Positions 28,729 through 37,330 of a stretch of DNA of 64,000 nt are shown here, one piece after another. The DNA is from Pseudorhizobium endolithicum (GTDB lineage: Bacteria > Pseudomonadota > Alphaproteobacteria > Rhizobiales > Rhizobiaceae). The notes beneath the pieces are model-generated. The model searched no databases and was not told the origin of the DNA. It worked only from the letters and a program-made list of their open reading frames with translations. The position numbers and the translations under genes were made by a program. The DNA is taken from positions 1 to 64,000 of the forward strand of contig NZ_CABFWF030000018.1 in the NCBI RefSeq assembly GCF_902153245.2. Reading direction: 5' to 3'. The first letter of the stretch is position 1; every line of letters starts with the position of its first letter.

Positions 28729-29175
28729 TCAGTAGTACGGCGAGTAGCAGGTCTGGCGCGGCCCGTTATAGGGCTGGAACGTGTTGGAATAGGCGTCGTA
28801 GGACCGGTAGCGGGCGTGGCACCAGTCGTAGTGGCGAGGGTTGAGTCCGGTGGCGCGATAGACCGGTTCCGGCTCCACGTAGCGGGGCTGAGCCGCAATC
28901 GCTCCGCCGATCAGCGCTCCGGCGCCGAACGCCGCCAGCGGGAACCAGTAGCCGTCGTGGTAGCGGTAGCCGGGACGGTGATGCCGATAGCCGCGGTGCC
29001 CGTGATAGTAGCCGCGACGGTAGCCGCGATGGCGCACTTCGGTTACATCCGAGCTGACCTCGATCTTGGCCACCGGTGCGGCAGGCAGGGGCATTGCCTG
29101 TGCCGGCATCATGCTGGCGGCCACGGCCGCCACCGAGACGGCGGCGATCGCGACCTTCCTGAACAGGTTTTTCAT
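28729..29175 (-). CDS. BA14K-like secreted protein (copy 1)
   Basis: A 148-residue exported protein. The signal peptide (about 1-27) ends PAQA. The mature part is rich in Arg, His, Gly and Tyr ([13 protein letters not shown]), followed by a short hydrophobic segment ([18 protein letters not shown]). The BA14K signature comes last: [19 protein letters not shown] and [10 protein letters not shown]. Brucella BA14K is a lectin-like, immunoreactive protein; function in free-living rhizobia is unclear. The ATG at 29175 has GGAG six bases upstream. An in-frame ATG at 29187 overlaps that site. It is a paralogue of the next gene. Confidence 0.85.
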   Translation of the reverse strand: MKNLFRKVAIAAVSVAAVAASMMPAQAMPLPAAPVAKIEVSSDVTEVRHRGYRRGYYHGHRGYRHHRPGYRYHDGYWFPLAAFGAGALIGGAIAAQPRYVEPEPVYRATGLNPRHYDWCHARYRSYDAYSNTFQPYNGPRQTCYSPYY

Positions 29176-29310
29176 TATCGTCTCCATTCAAGTTGAACTG
29201 TCTGCGCTCCTGCCGTCCGTTCTGCTGCCGGGCGTCGATGGATCATGAAGATGCTATCCTTTTCAAGCTGAACCATGGATTAACATCGAGCCCGAAGAGC
29301 TTTTCGCCAA

Positions 29311-29337
29311 GAAGCCGCCCTCGGTGAGGGCGGCTTC
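29311..29337 (-). terminator. Hairpin after second BA14K gene
   Basis: GAAGCCGCCCTC (29311-29322) pairs perfectly with GAGGGCGGCTTC (29326-29337) around a three-base loop. It lies 17 bases after the stop; no long T-run follows. Confidence 0.6.
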
Positions 29338-29354
29338 GAACATCAACGCTCGTA

Positions 29355-29819
29355 TCAGGAATAAGGCGAATTGCACTGCTGGCGCGGACCGTTATAGGGC
29401 TGGAAGGTGTTGTCCGAAGCCCGATACGAGCGATAGCGGTTCTCGCACCACTGGTAGTGGCGGGCGCTGAAGGCGGCACTGGGCCGGGCCTGAGCCGCGC
29501 CACCGATGATCGCCCCGGCCGTGAACGCCGCCAGCGGGAACCAGTAGCCATTGTAGTAGCGGTAGCCCGGACGACGGTCCCGATAGCCGCGGTGACCGTT
29601 ATAGTAGCCTGCCCGGTATCCGCGGCGATAGTCACGGCGCGCTTCCCGGCGGTCCCGGCGGCCTTCCCACCGGTCGCGATACTGGACCTCCGTCACCGCA
29701 TTCTGAGTTGCCGCGGCCGGTGCTGCCGGCAATGGCATCGCCTGAACCGGAACGTAACTGGTGACTGTTACAGCCAAGGCCGCCGCAACGGTTGCGAGAC
29801 GAAATCTCAAGGTTCTCAT
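29355..29819 (-). CDS. BA14K-like secreted protein (copy 2)
   Basis: A 154-residue paralogue of the neighbouring BA14K gene. Signal peptide about 1-27 (ends PVQA, then MPLPAAP in both copies). An Arg-rich middle ([20 protein letters not shown]) is longer than in copy 1. The hydrophobic [16 protein letters not shown] and the C-terminal [19 protein letters not shown] and [10 protein letters not shown] are near copies of those in copy 1. AGAGGAAG precedes the ATG. Each copy has its own terminator, so they are separate transcripts from a tandem duplication. A GAACCA/TGGTTC inverted repeat lies upstream at 29861-29876. Confidence 0.85.
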   Translation of the reverse strand: MRTLRFRLATVAAALAVTVTSYVPVQAMPLPAAPAAATQNAVTEVQYRDRWEGRRDRREARRDYRRGYRAGYYNGHRGYRDRRPGYRYYNGYWFPLAAFTAGAIIGGAAQARPSAAFSARHYQWCENRYRSYRASDNTFQPYNGPRQQCNSPYS

Positions 29820-29968
29820 GGCGCTTCCTCTTTCCTTTTTGTGCCGTCATCAACGGAAACGAACCAGCGTTGGTTCCCGCCGGTCCAGCGAGTGACCATG
29901 CCGCAGCGATACCTGCAGTTAACCATAATGCACGTAGGATCATCGAATCCGACATGGGAGGATCAGGG

Positions 29969-30580
29969 GTGCAGGCGAGCGAAAAGCTGCGATATTATCA
30001 GGCCAATCCACCGAGGCGCCTGCCCTCCATCAGTGCCGCGCCGCATTCCGAGTTCCTGCGGACGGGCCGGATTGCGCGGCCGGCGCCTCCCTGGGCCGGT
30101 GTGGGCGGGAAACGCTACCTCACCCGCGAGGAGGTTGCGGAGCGTACGGGCCGGAAACTGACGAGGGCGGGCGAGACCACGCATCAGCGGATCAACGCAT
30201 TCCATGAAGCGATCCGCTTTCCCAAGCTCATCTTCTACCGTGTCTTCGACGAGATCCCACACCTCGGCTACTGCCACGTCACCACCTCGACGACGTCGTT
30301 CGGTCAGCGCGGACCGATCCACTGGTCCTTCTATATCGCCAACTTCTCCTCAGACATCAGTGAGACCTATCCGTTCTTCGAGAACATCCGCAGCGGCTAT
30401 TCGCGGATGTATTTTGCGGTCGCATACGAGAAGGCACCGGGTGAGACGCTGCGCATCGACCGTTCCCTGAGGAAGGACGGGCTGCTGTTTCGAACCGATG
30501 ATCCGCACGAAGCCATGAAGAACGTCCTGTTGCTGGGCGCCCGCAACCAATCCATCCGCGCGATGATCAAAAAGCTCTAG
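29969..30580 (+). CDS. Conserved-looking protein of unknown function
   Basis: I do not recognise this 203-residue protein. It is soluble-looking, without signal peptide or membrane helix. Notable segments are RRLPSISAAPHSEFLRTG, RYLTREEVAERTGRKL, a stretch with THQRINAFHEAI, and GYCHVTTSTTSFGQRGPIHW. The base composition and codon use match its neighbours, supporting a real gene. The GTG at 29969 is preferred since GGGAGG lies seven bases upstream; the ATG at 29954 is in frame but overlaps that site. It is divergent from BA14K copy 2 and precedes the threonylcarbamoyl-AMP synthase gene by about 50 bases. Confidence 0.6.
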   Translation: MQASEKLRYYQANPPRRLPSISAAPHSEFLRTGRIARPAPPWAGVGGKRYLTREEVAERTGRKLTRAGETTHQRINAFHEAIRFPKLIFYRVFDEIPHLGYCHVTTSTTSFGQRGPIHWSFYIANFSSDISETYPFFENIRSGYSRMYFAVAYEKAPGETLRIDRSLRKDGLLFRTDDPHEAMKNVLLLGARNQSIRAMIKKL

Positions 30581-30633
30581 CCTGCGGAGTTTGCCGTTGC
30601 CGTGCCGGCCGGTTCCGCGATAGGACGCGGAAC

Positions 30634-31611
30634 ATGACGGCAAGGATCATTCATCATCGAACAGACGCGCAGCACGCGCTGAACGAAGCGGTGGCGGCAC
30701 TGGCCGAGGGCCTGCCGGTCGCCCTTCCCACCGAAACGGTCTACGGCCTTGCCGCGGACGCGACCAATCCGGCAGCCATCACGCGCATCTACGAAACCAA
30801 GGGCAGGCCTCGCTTCAACCCGTTGATCTGCCACATGGCCGATATCGCCATGGCGGAGTGGCATGCGGTTTTCGATCCGGTATCGCGGCGGCTTGCCGAG
30901 CAGTTCTGGCCGGGCCCCCTGACCCTTATCCTACCGCTCAGGACGGATTCGGCGATCCACCCTCTGGCGACGGCAGGCCTGGACACCGTCGGCATACGGG
31001 TGCCGGAGGGCTTTGCGTCCACGGTCATCCGCCAGTTGGGAAAGCCGCTTGCCGCCCCCAGCGCCAACACGTCCGGGAAGGTCAGTCCGACCAGCGCAAA
31101 GCATGTCGCCGAGGATCTTGGTGAAAAGCTGACCCTGATCATCGACGGCGATGCGGCACCGGTCGGCCTGGAATCGACGATCGTCCGTGTCGATGGCGAT
31201 CTCGTCCGCCTCCTGCGCCCCGGCGGCGTCTCCGCCGACCGGATCGAGGCGGTAGCGGGGCTGCCGATCGTCCGCCCGCAGGGTGCCGCAGCGAGCATCG
31301 AAGCACCGGGGATGCTGGCGAGCCACTACGCACCTGGCGCGCCGGTGAGGCTGAATGCCACCGAAGTCCAGGCGGATGAGGCGCTGATCCGTTTCGGCGA
31401 GCGGCACGTCGAGGGCGAGGAACGGGCGATAGCCGTTTTCGATCTCAGCCCGCGCGGCGACCTTGCGGAAGCCGCAGCCAATCTGTTCGGCTACCTCAAG
31501 CAGGCAGATGCGACCGGAGCCCATGGGATCGCCGTCGCCTCCATCCCCGACAAGGGACTGGGAGAAGCGATCAACGACCGCCTTTCGCGCGCCGCAGCGC
31601 CGAGACCTTAG
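30634..31611 (+). CDS. L-threonylcarbamoyladenylate synthase (Sua5 type)
   Basis: A 325-residue enzyme making threonylcarbamoyl-AMP from threonine, bicarbonate and ATP for the t6A modification of tRNA. The YrdC/TsaC domain (about 8-200) shows LPTETVYGLAADATN, KGRPRFNPLICH, APSANTSGKVSPTSA and VGLESTIVR. A C-terminal Sua5 domain (about 215-320; SHYAPGAPVRL linker) makes it the long Sua5 form rather than the short TsaC. AGGA precedes the ATG. It sits 14 bases ahead of the FAD-linked oxidase and may share its transcript. Confidence 0.93.
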   Translation: MTARIIHHRTDAQHALNEAVAALAEGLPVALPTETVYGLAADATNPAAITRIYETKGRPRFNPLICHMADIAMAEWHAVFDPVSRRLAEQFWPGPLTLILPLRTDSAIHPLATAGLDTVGIRVPEGFASTVIRQLGKPLAAPSANTSGKVSPTSAKHVAEDLGEKLTLIIDGDAAPVGLESTIVRVDGDLVRLLRPGGVSADRIEAVAGLPIVRPQGAAASIEAPGMLASHYAPGAPVRLNATEVQADEALIRFGERHVEGEERAIAVFDLSPRGDLAEAAANLFGYLKQADATGAHGIAVASIPDKGLGEAINDRLSRAAAPRP

Positions 31612-31625
31612 CAGGGAGGATACCG

Positions 31626-33062
31626 ATGGACACCATTTCGGGTATATCTCCGGACCTGCTGGACCGTTTCGCGGCCATCGTCGGAGAGGGCAACGTCCTG
31701 CGCAGACCTGAGGACATCGCGCCCAGGTTGGTGGAGAACCGCGGGCTTTACCGGGGCGCCTCCCCCATGGTCTTGAAGCCCGGCTCTACGGAGGACGTGG
31801 CTGCCATACTGAAGCTTGCGACGGAGACCCGGACACCGGTGGTCCCGCAGACCGGCAACACCGGCCTCGTGGGAGGACAGGTGCCCCGCGGGAGCGGCAC
31901 CGATCTGATCCTCTCGCTCGAGCGCATGAACCGGATCCGCGACGTGGATCCCGTCGCCAATGTGCTTGTCGCCGAGGGCGGCGCCATTCTCGCAGACGTG
32001 CAGAAGGCAGCCGAAGGGGTGCAGCGGCTCTTCCCGCTGTCGCTCGGATCCGAGGGCTCCTGCCGCATCGGCGGCAACCTCTCGACGAATGCCGGCGGCA
32101 CGGCGGTCCTGGCCTATGGCAACATGCGGCAGCTCTGCCTCGGCCTGGAAGTGGTGCTGCCCACCGGCGAAATCTGGGACGGCCTGCGCCGGCTGAAGAA
32201 GGACAATACCGGTTACGACCTGCGCGATCTGTTCATCGGCGCGGAAGGTACCCTTGGCGTGATCACCGGGGCGGTGCTGAAGCTCTTCCCGCAGCCCATC
32301 GGCCGGCAGGTGGCGCTGGCCGGCATCGCCTCCCCCGCCGATGCGCTGCGGCTGTTCGAGAAGGCATCGAACCTGTGCGGCACCTCCCTCACCGGCTTCG
32401 AACTCATGCCTCGCCTCGGCGTCGAGTTCACGACCCGCCATATCGAAGGCGTCCGGGATCCGCTGTCGGAGCCGCATCCCTGGTATGCGCTGATCGACAT
32501 CTCCACTTCCGACTCGGCCGAGACAGCCGAGACCATGGTCCACGCTCTGCTGGAATGGGGCCTGGAGACGGGCCTGGTGCGGGACGCGGTCATCGCAGGC
32601 TCCGTGGCGCAGCAGAAGGCGCTATGGCAGATGCGCGAAAGCATGTCGGATGCGCAGAAGCCCGAGGGCGGCTCGATCAAGCACGATGTCTCGGTTCCCG
32701 TGTCCAGCATTCCGCTGTTCATGGAAGAAGCCGGAAAAGCGGTGATGGCAGCAATACCCGGCGCCCGCATCTGCGCCTTCGGCCATCTGGGCGACGGCAA
32801 TATCCACTACAACATCTCGCAGCCCGTTGGGGCCGACAAGGCCGCCTTCCTCGCGCGCTGGTACGAGATCAACGAGGTCGTCCACGGCATAGTCCTGTCG
32901 CTGGACGGTTCGATTTCCGCCGAACACGGGATCGGCCAGTTGAAGCGCGACGAACTCGCGCGCATCCGGCCCACGATCGAGATCGACCTGATGCGTCGCA
33001 TCAAGCGTGCGTTCGACCCCGCCAACATCATGAACCCCGGAAAGGTCGTCGCCATCGAATGA
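31626..33062 (+). CDS. FAD-binding oxidase, D-2-hydroxyglutarate dehydrogenase/GlcD type
   Basis: A 478-residue flavoprotein oxidising a D-2-hydroxy acid to the oxo acid. The PCMH FAD domain (about 40-225) has VVPQTGNTGLVGGQVP and SLGSEGSCRIGGNLSTNAGG. The C-terminal FAD-oxidase domain has the metal-site HLGDGNIHYN and the SAEHGIGQLKRDEL signature. It is closest in pattern to D2HGDH/YdiJ-short or GlcD-like enzymes; D-lactate or D-2-hydroxyglutarate are plausible substrates. GGGAGG precedes the ATG. Confidence 0.9.
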   Translation: MDTISGISPDLLDRFAAIVGEGNVLRRPEDIAPRLVENRGLYRGASPMVLKPGSTEDVAAILKLATETRTPVVPQTGNTGLVGGQVPRGSGTDLILSLERMNRIRDVDPVANVLVAEGGAILADVQKAAEGVQRLFPLSLGSEGSCRIGGNLSTNAGGTAVLAYGNMRQLCLGLEVVLPTGEIWDGLRRLKKDNTGYDLRDLFIGAEGTLGVITGAVLKLFPQPIGRQVALAGIASPADALRLFEKASNLCGTSLTGFELMPRLGVEFTTRHIEGVRDPLSEPHPWYALIDISTSDSAETAETMVHALLEWGLETGLVRDAVIAGSVAQQKALWQMRESMSDAQKPEGGSIKHDVSVPVSSIPLFMEEAGKAVMAAIPGARICAFGHLGDGNIHYNISQPVGADKAAFLARWYEINEVVHGIVLSLDGSISAEHGIGQLKRDELARIRPTIEIDLMRRIKRAFDPANIMNPGKVVAIE

Positions 33063-33089
33063 GACCGGTGGCGGGCTGATCGCCCGGCG

Positions 33090-35414
33090 CTAGCGGCGTA
33101 CCTGGGACAGCGCCCAGAGGGTATCTGCACTGATGCCGGTATAGGCACCGCTGCCGGTGAGGATATCGACCGGCGAGGGACCGGTCACGCCGCTCTCCAG
33201 ATCGTACAGGATCGTGAAGCGCTGGACCAGCTTGCCGATCTTCTCGGGATCCTTCAGGTCGTTCAGGTCGAGCCTCTCTTCCACGATCTTCGCCTGCTGA
33301 TCGATATCCATGGAGCCGATCTCGGTGGGCAGGCTGAAGGTGATGCGGAAGAACTCCATCAGCGCTTCGTCGCCGAGGATGCCGTAGGCATCGGTGATCG
33401 AGTCCGCCATGCGCTCGAAATACAAGGCAAGGCGCACTCCGGCATTCTCCTCGCCCTGCTGGATTTCCAGGGTCTGGCGCAGGTAGAGGTTCTGCGTCTC
33501 AAGGACCTTGCCGCGCCCCTGGATCGTCGCCGGCGCGTCGCGGTCCAGATTGCCATTCTCGTCGAAATTGAACGAGCCCAGCAGCTCGGCAAATTCCCTG
33601 TTCGTCTGCTGGTTCACGAAGCTGTCAGGGTCATCGAGGTCCGAAGCGAATATCTGTTTCAGGAAGTCATCCGTGACCGTCGATGCGTCGATACCCTTCG
33701 CCGTCAGAACGAAATCCACCAGGCGACGATCCTTCAGGAACTCGTCGAGCGTTTTGATGCCGCTCATCGTCTCGGTGTAGTAGCTTGATTCCTCGTCCGC
33801 CTTCTTTCGCGCAGCCTCTTTCTCGTCCCCCTCCAGAAAGCGGGTCTGCTGCACGATATAGGCCTTGGCCGTCTCGGTGATGGTGGCCGTCGACTGAGCC
33901 TGGACCGGCGCCATGATACCGCCGTCCCGCGTGAAATTGAAGGCCTGCGCCAGCGTCAGGTAGCGTTCGTCCTTGAGGCGGTAGACGTAGCTCTTGGGGT
34001 CGGAGAGGTCGCTCTTCAGCACGTTCTTCAGCGTCAGCAGGGAGATCGAGTCCGGATCCAGTCCGACGGCCTGCAGGGGAAAGCCATAGATCGCCTTGTC
34101 GGACAGGAAATCCTCGACGGACTTCACCGCCGCCATCTCCGACTTGTAGAGCTTGATCGCCTTTTCGTCCGCCTCTTCCTGCTTGTCGTCATAGCGGCTG
34201 AAGTAATGGTTCGACGTCAGCGACGTCTGGGCGGCGGTCTGCGCGACTGGCCCATCGAGGCTGCCATCGGTGTTGAAGTTGAAGGCGGTCGCAAGCTCCA
34301 GGTACTGGGGTCGGTCCTTGCCGTAGAGATTGGCGTAGCTGTTCGGATCCGAAAGATCACTGGTCAGGATCTGCTCCAGCGTCGACTTTACCACGAAAAG
34401 CTCGTTAAGGTTGAAGGCCTTGCGGACGTAATCGTAAAGTCTCGGGTCGTCCAGCAGATCATCGACGCTGGTGATCGTCGGGATCTTTTCCTCGAAATAG
34501 TCCCGTTCGCGAAGCGCCGAAGCCTGCGTCTGGCGCGGCCGGCTGAGCAGGTAGAGGTCGGTAATCGCCTCCAGTTGCTGTTCTGTCTGCGCTGCACCCT
34601 TCGCCGATGTGCCGTCCGCAGCGAATTCGAAGGCGCCGGCGAGATCGATATGAGCCTGTGTCGACTTGATGGCCTTCTGGTAGCCGGCGATCTCCAGCTT
34701 AAGGGACGCCTTCCTTTCCACATGCTCACTAGAATTGGTACCAAGGGCAGCAAGTTCTGCCTGGGCCGTTGAAAGCTTGGCCATCAGATAGGTCATCTGA
34801 TCCTTGAGCACGGTGTTGGTGTAGCTCGCAGGATCATCCTTGTCACTGCTCATTGCGCTGCGGACGACTTGATAGGAATACACGCTGTCGTCGATGCCCA
34901 GCGATTCAAAGACGTATCGGCGCAGCCTGTCATTGCTCAGGATGTCGTCCACATGATCGACCTGCGCCATCATGGCCTTGTAGTAGCGTGTCTCCTCCGC
35001 CACATGATCCTGCGCCGCGACGATGCTCTGGTCGTAGAGTTCAAGAATCTCCTCCTGCTGCGCGGCCGACTGCGCGACCGGCGTGCTGCTGCCGGAGAAA
35101 TTGAAGGCGGCGGCGAAGTTCTTGTAGCGGTCGTCGGTGAGAAGGTTGGCGTAGCTGTTCGGGTCGCTCAGATCGCTTTCGAGCACCTTCTTCATGAAGG
35201 CCTTGGCATAGGTCATCTCTTCCAGGCCATGGGCTTTCATGGCGTAGGAGAACAGGCGGTAGTCGTTGACGAACTCCTCGACCGAGGTGATCTTGCCGAT
35301 ATTCTCCGCATAGTAGGCCGCATCCCGCGCCACCATGTCCTGACTTGCGACACGCTGCAGGGTCTTGAACATGTCGCGGTTGACGAGGTCGTAGCTGAGA
35401 TATGTCGAAACCAT
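33090..35414 (-). CDS. DUF1217 repeat protein, possibly flagellum-associated
   Basis: A 774-residue protein made almost wholly of about six repeats of 115-150 residues. Each repeat has a Tyr-Tyr start (ARDAAYYAEN, AEETRYYKAM, ESSYYTETM), a DFL-x-D segment, an SDLSDPNSYANL-like element and an AFNF-x-x-DG turn. The first five repeats are clear; the sixth (about 660-740) is degenerate. No signal peptide or membrane helix. DUF1217 proteins often sit in flagellar clusters of Rhizobiales, but no flagellar gene is in this window. ATG at 35414 is preferred (GGAG nine bases upstream); an ATG at 35453 adds 13 residues. Lower Gly/Ala content and many Asp/Ser distinguish it from neighbours. Confidence 0.8.
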   Translation of the reverse strand: MVSTYLSYDLVNRDMFKTLQRVASQDMVARDAAYYAENIGKITSVEEFVNDYRLFSYAMKAHGLEEMTYAKAFMKKVLESDLSDPNSYANLLTDDRYKNFAAAFNFSGSSTPVAQSAAQQEEILELYDQSIVAAQDHVAEETRYYKAMMAQVDHVDDILSNDRLRRYVFESLGIDDSVYSYQVVRSAMSSDKDDPASYTNTVLKDQMTYLMAKLSTAQAELAALGTNSSEHVERKASLKLEIAGYQKAIKSTQAHIDLAGAFEFAADGTSAKGAAQTEQQLEAITDLYLLSRPRQTQASALRERDYFEEKIPTITSVDDLLDDPRLYDYVRKAFNLNELFVVKSTLEQILTSDLSDPNSYANLYGKDRPQYLELATAFNFNTDGSLDGPVAQTAAQTSLTSNHYFSRYDDKQEEADEKAIKLYKSEMAAVKSVEDFLSDKAIYGFPLQAVGLDPDSISLLTLKNVLKSDLSDPKSYVYRLKDERYLTLAQAFNFTRDGGIMAPVQAQSTATITETAKAYIVQQTRFLEGDEKEAARKKADEESSYYTETMSGIKTLDEFLKDRRLVDFVLTAKGIDASTVTDDFLKQIFASDLDDPDSFVNQQTNREFAELLGSFNFDENGNLDRDAPATIQGRGKVLETQNLYLRQTLEIQQGEENAGVRLALYFERMADSITDAYGILGDEALMEFFRITFSLPTEIGSMDIDQQAKIVEERLDLNDLKDPEKIGKLVQRFTILYDLESGVTGPSPVDILTGSGAYTGISADTLWALSQVRR

Positions 35415-35692
35415 GGACAGGTGCTCCGGTCGCAATATTGCCGACAGCAGCATGCCCGAGCTTGCTTGCCCGGGGCTTTTGCTTCCCGACGTGCACGCGA
35501 GAGAACGTGTTCACCTTCTGGAAACCGAGCAGGATTGGCGTTTGATAACCATTCCCCGACGCAAAACTTCCTTAACCGCGATTTTTAAGCGGTCCGGCAT
35601 AGAGCGGCCCGTATGGTCTGCCCATCAGAGGACAAAAGTCCCGCACGAGAAACCGGAAACGGCTCTCAGGTAAAACAAGGGTAGCATACACG

Positions 35693-36259
35693 ATGACAAA
35701 CACGGTTCTGAAGCCTGCCTGGGCAGGCTCCACGCTCAGGCTCGACCCCACGCGGTTTCCGCAGCAAGTCACCTATGCCCTGCGCGACACCTCCGGCGAT
35801 GTCGTGATCACCATCGACTCGCGGGGCGCCATCCTGCGCAAGACGCTGCCGTCGAGCGGGCTGCCACTCTCCTTCGCCCTTCCCGCCCGCGCCTTCAAGG
35901 GAGTGGCCGCACGGGCCATCGACCATGGCGACGGGCAGGTCACCGTGACGCTCGAACTGCATCACGAAGACCCGGAACTCTGCATCCCGCTCCTCGTCGC
36001 CCATGACCTGTGCGACATCGCCGCCGACTGGCGCAGCTGGTCGGAGGCCTTCCGCATCCCGATGCTGATGGTGGAGGCCGACGGCGTCGCACGGCCGCTC
36101 GAAAACCATCTGGGCGATGTTCGCACGCAGGAGGCGAGACCGCGCCGCCGCCATTCCTATTTCGCCGCCCGCCGTCCGCGCTTCCTGGTCCGCCGCACCA
36201 CGGGCAAGCTCGGTGTGACGATGAAGATCGAGGGCAAGGAGATCATCGCGCGACGCTAG
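35693..36259 (+). CDS. DUF6101-like protein
   Basis: A 188-residue soluble protein. It begins TNTVLKPAWAGSTLRLDP; a middle block reads ALPARAFKGVAARAI, and HDLCDIAADWRSWSEAF follows. The basic end (RPRRRHSYFAARRPRFLVRR) could contact nucleic acid or membrane. I match it to DUF6101 from memory of rhizobial proteins beside ubiA; the role is unknown. It is convergent with ubiA and divergent from the DUF1217 gene. Confidence 0.7.
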   Translation: MTNTVLKPAWAGSTLRLDPTRFPQQVTYALRDTSGDVVITIDSRGAILRKTLPSSGLPLSFALPARAFKGVAARAIDHGDGQVTVTLELHHEDPELCIPLLVAHDLCDIAADWRSWSEAFRIPMLMVEADGVARPLENHLGDVRTQEARPRRRHSYFAARRPRFLVRRTTGKLGVTMKIEGKEIIARR

Positions 36260-36289
36260 CCGATCCACCGCCGCCCGCGCTGATGCTGG

Positions 36290-36310
36290 AGCCCGGCCGC
36301 AAGCCGGGTT
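36290..36310. terminator. Hairpin between convergent DUF6101 and ubiA genes
   Basis: CCCGGC (36292-36297) pairs with GCCGGG (36303-36308) with two weaker outer pairs and loop CGCAA. TTCCTGCGTTT follows on the plus strand. Confidence 0.4.
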
Positions 36311-36318
36311 CCTGCGTT

Positions 36319-37272
36319 TCAGGCGAACGGCAGCGCCAGAACGAGTCCGGCAAAGACGACCGCGCCCACGCGGGTGTTGAACTTGAAGAGCTGCAGGCAC
36401 TGGTCCGGGTTGTCGATGTCGAGGACGAGGATCTGCCACGCGAACATGACGGCCGCCACGAGCAGGCCGATATAGGCGGGCACGCCGACGCCCGCCGCGA
36501 GATAGGCCGCGAGCAGAAGAACCAGCGTCAGCCCGTAGAGGCCGACGAGCCAGCGCCCGGTGTTCTCGCCGAACAGCCGCGCGGTCGAGCGCACACCGAC
36601 AAGGGCGTCGTCCTCCTTGTCCTGGTGCGCATAGATCGTGTCGTAGCCGATCGTCCAGGCGACGGAGCCCATGTAGAGCCAGATCGGCGCCCATGCCAGG
36701 CTGCCGAACAAGCCGGCCCAGCCCATCAGCGCGCCCCAGGAGAAGGCAAGCCCGAGAAAGAACTGCGGCCAGTCGGTGAAGCGCTTGGCGAAGGGATAGA
36801 TCGCCACCACCCCCAGCGACAGGATGCCGAGCAGGATCGCGAAGCCGTTGAACTGGAGCAGCACAAGCAGACCGACCAGCGCCTGGAGGACGAGGAAGAC
36901 CTTCGCCTGGAAACGGCTTACCCGGCCCGACGGCAGGGGCCGCGAGCGGGTCCGGGCGACCTCGCTGTCGATGTCGTGATCCACGAGGTCGTTATAGGTG
37001 CAGCCGGCGCCGCGCATGGCGACCGAACCTATGAAGAACAGAGGCAGGTGGAAGACGAAGAGGCCGACGGACAGCTCCTCGCGGCCGGCGGCAACATTTG
37101 CAGCCAGCGCCGAGGACCAGAAGCACGGCCACATCAGCAACTGCCAGCCGATCGGCCTGTCCCAGCGGGCGAGCTGCGCATAGGGCCATGCAGGACTGGG
37201 CAGCACGCGGTAGACCCAGTTGTCGGAAGGCGCATCATAGACGCGGCCGTTGAGATCGTCGATTTTCGTCAT
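36319..37272 (-). CDS. ubiA: 4-hydroxybenzoate octaprenyltransferase
   Basis: Inner-membrane prenyltransferase of 317 residues attaching the polyprenyl chain to 4-hydroxybenzoate in ubiquinone synthesis. The first Mg-binding motif NDLVDHDID is at about 94-102, followed by RSRPLPSG. The second reads YAHQDKEDD, then GVRSTA. Eight to nine hydrophobic helices are visible. The chain donor would come from the polyprenyl synthase at 53750. Confidence 0.95.
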   Translation of the reverse strand: MTKIDDLNGRVYDAPSDNWVYRVLPSPAWPYAQLARWDRPIGWQLLMWPCFWSSALAANVAAGREELSVGLFVFHLPLFFIGSVAMRGAGCTYNDLVDHDIDSEVARTRSRPLPSGRVSRFQAKVFLVLQALVGLLVLLQFNGFAILLGILSLGVVAIYPFAKRFTDWPQFFLGLAFSWGALMGWAGLFGSLAWAPIWLYMGSVAWTIGYDTIYAHQDKEDDALVGVRSTARLFGENTGRWLVGLYGLTLVLLLAAYLAAGVGVPAYIGLLVAAVMFAWQILVLDIDNPDQCLQLFKFNTRVGAVVFAGLVLALPFA

Positions 37273-37330
37273 GCTCAGGTCGTAGCGGCCCTGCGGCCCG
37301 TTCGCAAGGCAGGAACCGCGCGAGACGCTT

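Noticed and set aside
35570..35595. CtrA-like TTAA-N7-TTAAC site upstream of the DUF1217 gene
   Set aside because: The two TTAA elements are nine bases apart rather than seven, so it does not fit.
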